A stretch of 64,000 nt of DNA from Neisseriaceae bacterium TC5R-5 (GTDB taxonomy: Bacteria > Pseudomonadota > Gammaproteobacteria > Burkholderiales > Chromobacteriaceae), in NCBI GenBank assembly GCA_020830965.2, contig JACCFC020000014.1, positions 16,159-80,158 on the forward strand, read 5' to 3'. A program made the translations under genes and the position numbers. Shown here one piece after another: positions 62,101-64,000 of this stretch. How positions within the stretch are numbered: the first letter of the stretch is position 1; every line of letters starts with the position of its first letter. A model generated the notes under the pieces. It worked only from the letters and a program-made list of their open reading frames with translations. It did no database searches and was not told the origin of the DNA.

Positions 62101-64000
62101 TGTTACGAGTAAACGGTACCTTCAAGCAAAATGATGGCTCCAGATTAGACATCACCACCGGCAATCCCGCCGACATCAGCGCCCAGAGCGTGGAGCTGGG
62201 GGGTGAACTGTTTTTTAACGGCTTCAACGGCAGCGACACCTCCAACTTGGTTAAGGCGAGTGAAATTACTGCCGGGCTTAAGCATGTGCTGATCGCTAGT
62301 GACACACCGATTACCGGTAGTTTCACCAATATAGTGAATGACACTATCGATTACCTGCTGGTGACCCCTAGTCTGGGAAGCGGCAATCTCAGCTACGAGA
62401 TTGGTACTCGTCTGGCTTGGACGGAAGGAGGAACCGGAGCCGGAAACGGTACTTTTACGATGGCGACGGGTTCCGGTTTTAATGTGGATATCGTGTTGGC
62501 CAATCAGGCTGGCCCTTTCGTCAAAGCATGGGATGGTATGAGTTTGACCAAAAATGGTGGTGGGCTGTTACAGCTCTCCGCCAAAAATACCTACTCTGGC
62601 GGCACCACTATTAATGGCGGCACAATACAAATTTCGGAAGACGACAATCTCGGAAACGTCAATGGGGTGCTGACCTTCAATGGTGGTGCGTTGCGTACTA
62701 CCCAAGGTTTCAGCACCGCCCGCAGCCTGAACGTAGCGAGCGGTGGTGGCACGCTGGAGTTGCAAAACGGTGACCTGACGCTGACGGGTAGCCTCAGTGG
62801 TAGTGGCGATTTGAGCAAAACTGGTGTTGGCACCCTCAACTCCCAAGGCAGCAGCAGCGCTTATAGCGGTACGCTCACCGTGGCAGAGGGGCTGATGAAC
62901 AGCCTTACCCCGTTTGGCGGCTCGCTGGCCGTGACCGGCACGGGCTCACAACTGAATGTAGACGCCAATGTCACCGGCAATCTCAGCACCGCAAACAGTG
63001 CCGTTCTCAATATCAATCCTAACGCCACGGTAGGGGGCAATCTTAGCGCCCAAAGCAATGGCATTGTCAACGCAGGGGGCAGCGTTGGTGGCAACCTCAG
63101 CGTACAAAGTGGCGCTTATCTTGTGCTCACCGGCACCACAGCACCGCCACTGCTTGCGCAAGCCAATTCCAATCTGCCTAGCAGGAGCCTGAGCAATAGC
63201 ACCTTGGGCGGCTTGAATACTTTGCAAGTTGCAGGTGATGTCACTATCGGTAGTGGTGGCACCTATCAGGTTAAAACCGACCCCGGCAACAGCGCCGACC
63301 ACCTGTTTGCTAACGGTAGCGCCAGTGTGGCGGGGGGTAAAGTGGCCGTCAAAGTCGGGGTAGGCGACTACAACCGCTCCATCACCTACAATATTCTTAC
63401 CGCCAATGGGGGGGTGAATGGATTATTTGATGGTTTTGCTCGAGCTTATTCCTTACTGAATTTTACCCTGACTTACGACCCCAATAATGTCTATCTGACG
63501 GTACAACGCAACGATGTGGCTGTTGGCAGCTTGGGTGGCACCGGTAATCAGCGTCGTGTTGGTTATGCTATCGACAGTCTTGGGGGGGGCAACCGTCTCA
63601 ACCAGGCCATTGTGGCGCTGTCCTTAACAAACGATGTAGCGGCCACGCGTGACGCGCTCAACCAAGTCTCCGGCGAATTGCACGCCTCGATCAAAGCGGG
63701 CCAGATCGAAGACAGCCACTTCATCCGCGATGCCGCTAACGACCGCTTACGGGCGGCGTTCAACGGCGTCGGTGCCAATCTAGGCGCCTACGACACACAA
63801 GGCCAGGCGGTCGCTGCTAACAGCTCACAGCGTCTATTCTGGGCGCGCGCCTTTGGTGGCTGGGGCAGTGTTGATGGCAACGACGAAGTCGGCAAACTCA
63901 AGCGTAATAGCGGTGGGGTGCTATTTGGTGCCGACCTGCCCGTTTCCCGCTGGAAACTAGGCGTACTGGGCGGCTACAGCCGCAGCAGCGCCGATGTCGA
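59169..64000 (+). CDS. Giant type V autotransporter with glycine-rich and PATR repeats (3' end outside window)
   Basis: The frame is open from ATG 59169 (GGAGG upstream) to the window edge, at least 1610 residues. A long signal peptide with a histidine-containing N-region ends near residue 54 (LTSQA). Residues 55-270 are low complexity, dominated by GG, GGNGG and a run of ten Gly, with repeats of TNSGTIRGGDG type. Residues 570-1230 hold seven passenger-associated transport repeats of the form KTGxGTLxLSGxNTYSGxTxxxxGTL. A linker follows with LNQVSGELHASIKAGQ, and the outer-membrane beta-barrel starts near 1557 (RLFWARAFGGWGS). It is expected to be a surface beta-helix adhesin. G-tracts at 61794, 63408 and 63582 could cause phase variation. 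All minus-strand ORFs here are shadows. Confidence 0.92.
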   Translation, partial: MKTRHALAVGHHPFCPPFTPSRLPHLLDSTFGKPLWPLLLSGVMLALNPLTSQALDFTTAGGSTTSTGATSGPGGQGGLAGGGGGIDNAVSAGRGGNGALLAADGLTVTSATAGSGGAAGAGTVTTNNLSAGGSGTGGQSVNTGVGGNGAVGTVSSVTSLTITNTNSYQGGNGGVSTAGSGGAGGGGGGGGGGLVLTANGVQLSIASNGQVVGGNGGGPMAFGSGGGGGAGLVLTTAGTVTNSGTIRGGDGGVSSHGVGYGGGGGAGLFLFNGGTVVNNAGATINGGASRSAAATAPAASGSGMISNRGTITNSGTIRGGDTFNTAAAAGGYGIQANGSIITNNAGGQIIGGSNAVASSTSAAVALSNDGGATLINMGIITGGVGNRTGALGTTGILVNSNNNIIINTNAISGGLAFNGTTRANAMTISGDNNRLELQAGYAFTGNVVSTGSGNVLALGGDSAASFDSSQISATGQFRQLTNIEKTGNSTWTLSNQSFAVLNWTLKSGVLAISSYSLGAIGSSLTFDGGTLQVNGSPFFSGHPVTFNTGGGTIDISGSNLVWFDANMSGVGGLTKTGSGVLQIRGNTSYADGTTISAGVLQIGNNDASGSISGNIVDNAELQFNRSDSFAAANNISGNGIVTKYGSGVLTLSGNNTYRGGTVINAGTLAFAAGTALGSGRLTLNAGTTLENTAATNLTNALLLNGSSTLQTDANLGLSGIISGTGGFSKTGTGTLTLSGNNTYSGATTVSNGTLQAGAANVLAKSSALTLAANTTLNLNDFDQTINQLTGLATSSITLGTATLTANYASGTHTLASAISGQGGLTKTGAGTLILSGSDSYTGATNINEGTLQLSSVNELQSSSAIGIADGATLNTGGVNQQLNSLSGAGSVQMGTTTLTVNNNINKDSTFSGVINSSGGTLNKIGLGALTLANHNNQLNNINVNQGKLVLDYDGTMTVAGNYTTASGANTVIFGSPALLRVNGTFKQNDGSRLDITTGNPADISAQSVELGGELFFNGFNGSDTSNLVKASEITAGLKHVLIASDTPITGSFTNIVNDTIDYLLVTPSLGSGNLSYEIGTRLAWTEGGTGAGNGTFTMATGSGFNVDIVLANQAGPFVKAWDGMSLTKNGGGLLQLSAKNTYSGGTTINGGTIQISEDDNLGNVNGVLTFNGGALRTTQGFSTARSLNVASGGGTLELQNGDLTLTGSLSGSGDLSKTGVGTLNSQGSSSAYSGTLTVAEGLMNSLTPFGGSLAVTGTGSQLNVDANVTGNLSTANSAVLNINPNATVGGNLSAQSNGIVNAGGSVGGNLSVQSGAYLVLTGTTAPPLLAQANSNLPSRSLSNSTLGGLNTLQVAGDVTIGSGGTYQVKTDPGNSADHLFANGSASVAGGKVAVKVGVGDYNRSITYNILTANGGVNGLFDGFARAYSLLNFTLTYDPNNVYLTVQRNDVAVGSLGGTGNQRRVGYAIDSLGGGNRLNQAIVALSLTNDVAATRDALNQVSGELHASIKAGQIEDSHFIRDAANDRLRAAFNGVGANLGAYDTQGQAVAANSSQRLFWARAFGGWGSVDGNDEVGKLKRNSGGVLFGADLPVSRWKLGVLGGYSRSSADV
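59721..59747 (+). repeat. GGT/GGC trinucleotide tract coding for polyglycine
   Basis: Nine consecutive GGT or GGC codons at the densest part of the glycine-rich region of the autotransporter. Slippage here would add or remove glycines without breaking the frame. Confidence 0.7.

Noticed and set aside
59240..63778. Many minus-strand ORFs of 60-140 codons opposite the autotransporter
   Set aside because: They arise from the Gly/Thr/Ser-rich repeats of the real gene, read as Pro/Val/Leu-rich nonsense on the other strand.

Overview
The window looks like the chromosome of a betaproteobacterium, most likely of the order Neisseriales. This is inferred from gene order and protein style: a divergent ponA / pilMNOPQ-aroKB block, an H-NS-type protein with a WSGRGRPPVW motif, gyrA followed by serC, and DusA. 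There is no rRNA, CRISPR array, prophage or complete insertion sequence. Coding density is high and most gene neighbours overlap by 1-8 bases. 

Layout. 1-4.0 kb: end of a lipopolysaccharide locus (tail of a membrane protein, a glycosyltransferase-like gene, a heptosyltransferase-family gene, msbA). 4.0-11.2 kb (minus): a small FimV-C-like protein, aroB, aroK and the type IV pilus alignment/secretin operon pilMNOPQ, divergent from ponA (11.3-13.7 kb). 13.7-15.7 kb: an isolated selA and a decayed reading frame. 15.7-18.9 kb (minus): an MgtA-type Mg2+ ATPase preceded by a long leader with two small ORFs, one an acidic, proline-rich 19-residue peptide. 19.1-21.3 kb: a LuxR-type and an EAL-type response regulator. 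21.3-26.3 kb (minus): clpB with a heat-shock-like promoter, an organophosphate antiporter and an inositol-phosphatase-family enzyme. 26.5-32.3 kb: a 4-hydroxyproline catabolic cluster (epimerase, D-hydroxyproline dehydrogenase, deaminase, aldehyde dehydrogenase) divergent from a GntR/FCD regulator. 32.3-33.9 kb: accessory patch with two coupled small unknown genes behind a run of RNA hairpins, and a Phd-like antitoxin next to the remains of a RelE/ParE toxin. 33.9-36.5 kb: a DMT exporter, a secreted unknown protein and a lone Rieske oxygenase. 37-40.4 kb: ackA-pta. 40.4-42.1 kb: a Bax1-I family membrane protein, tRNA-Leu(UAG) and an H-NS-like protein. 42.3-46.1 kb: a YbbAP-type ABC transporter divergent from tesA. 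46.9-53.9 kb: dusA, a PotF-like binding protein, rdgB-hemW-ridA, a PhzF-family gene, an AraC regulator and a LysE exporter. 54.2-59.0 kb: gyrA, two hotdog thioesterases, serC. 59.2 kb to the end: a very large autotransporter running off the window. 

Two features cut across genes. A dispersed palindromic element of about 65-117 bp occurs at least six times, always between genes; three copies begin on the stop codon of the gene before them and one lies inside the hydroxyproline operon. The region upstream of mgtA has the hallmarks of a translational Mg2+ sensor of the MgtL type. These two, the hairpin-rich leader at 33.0-33.2 kb and the autotransporter are the parts most worth a second look.
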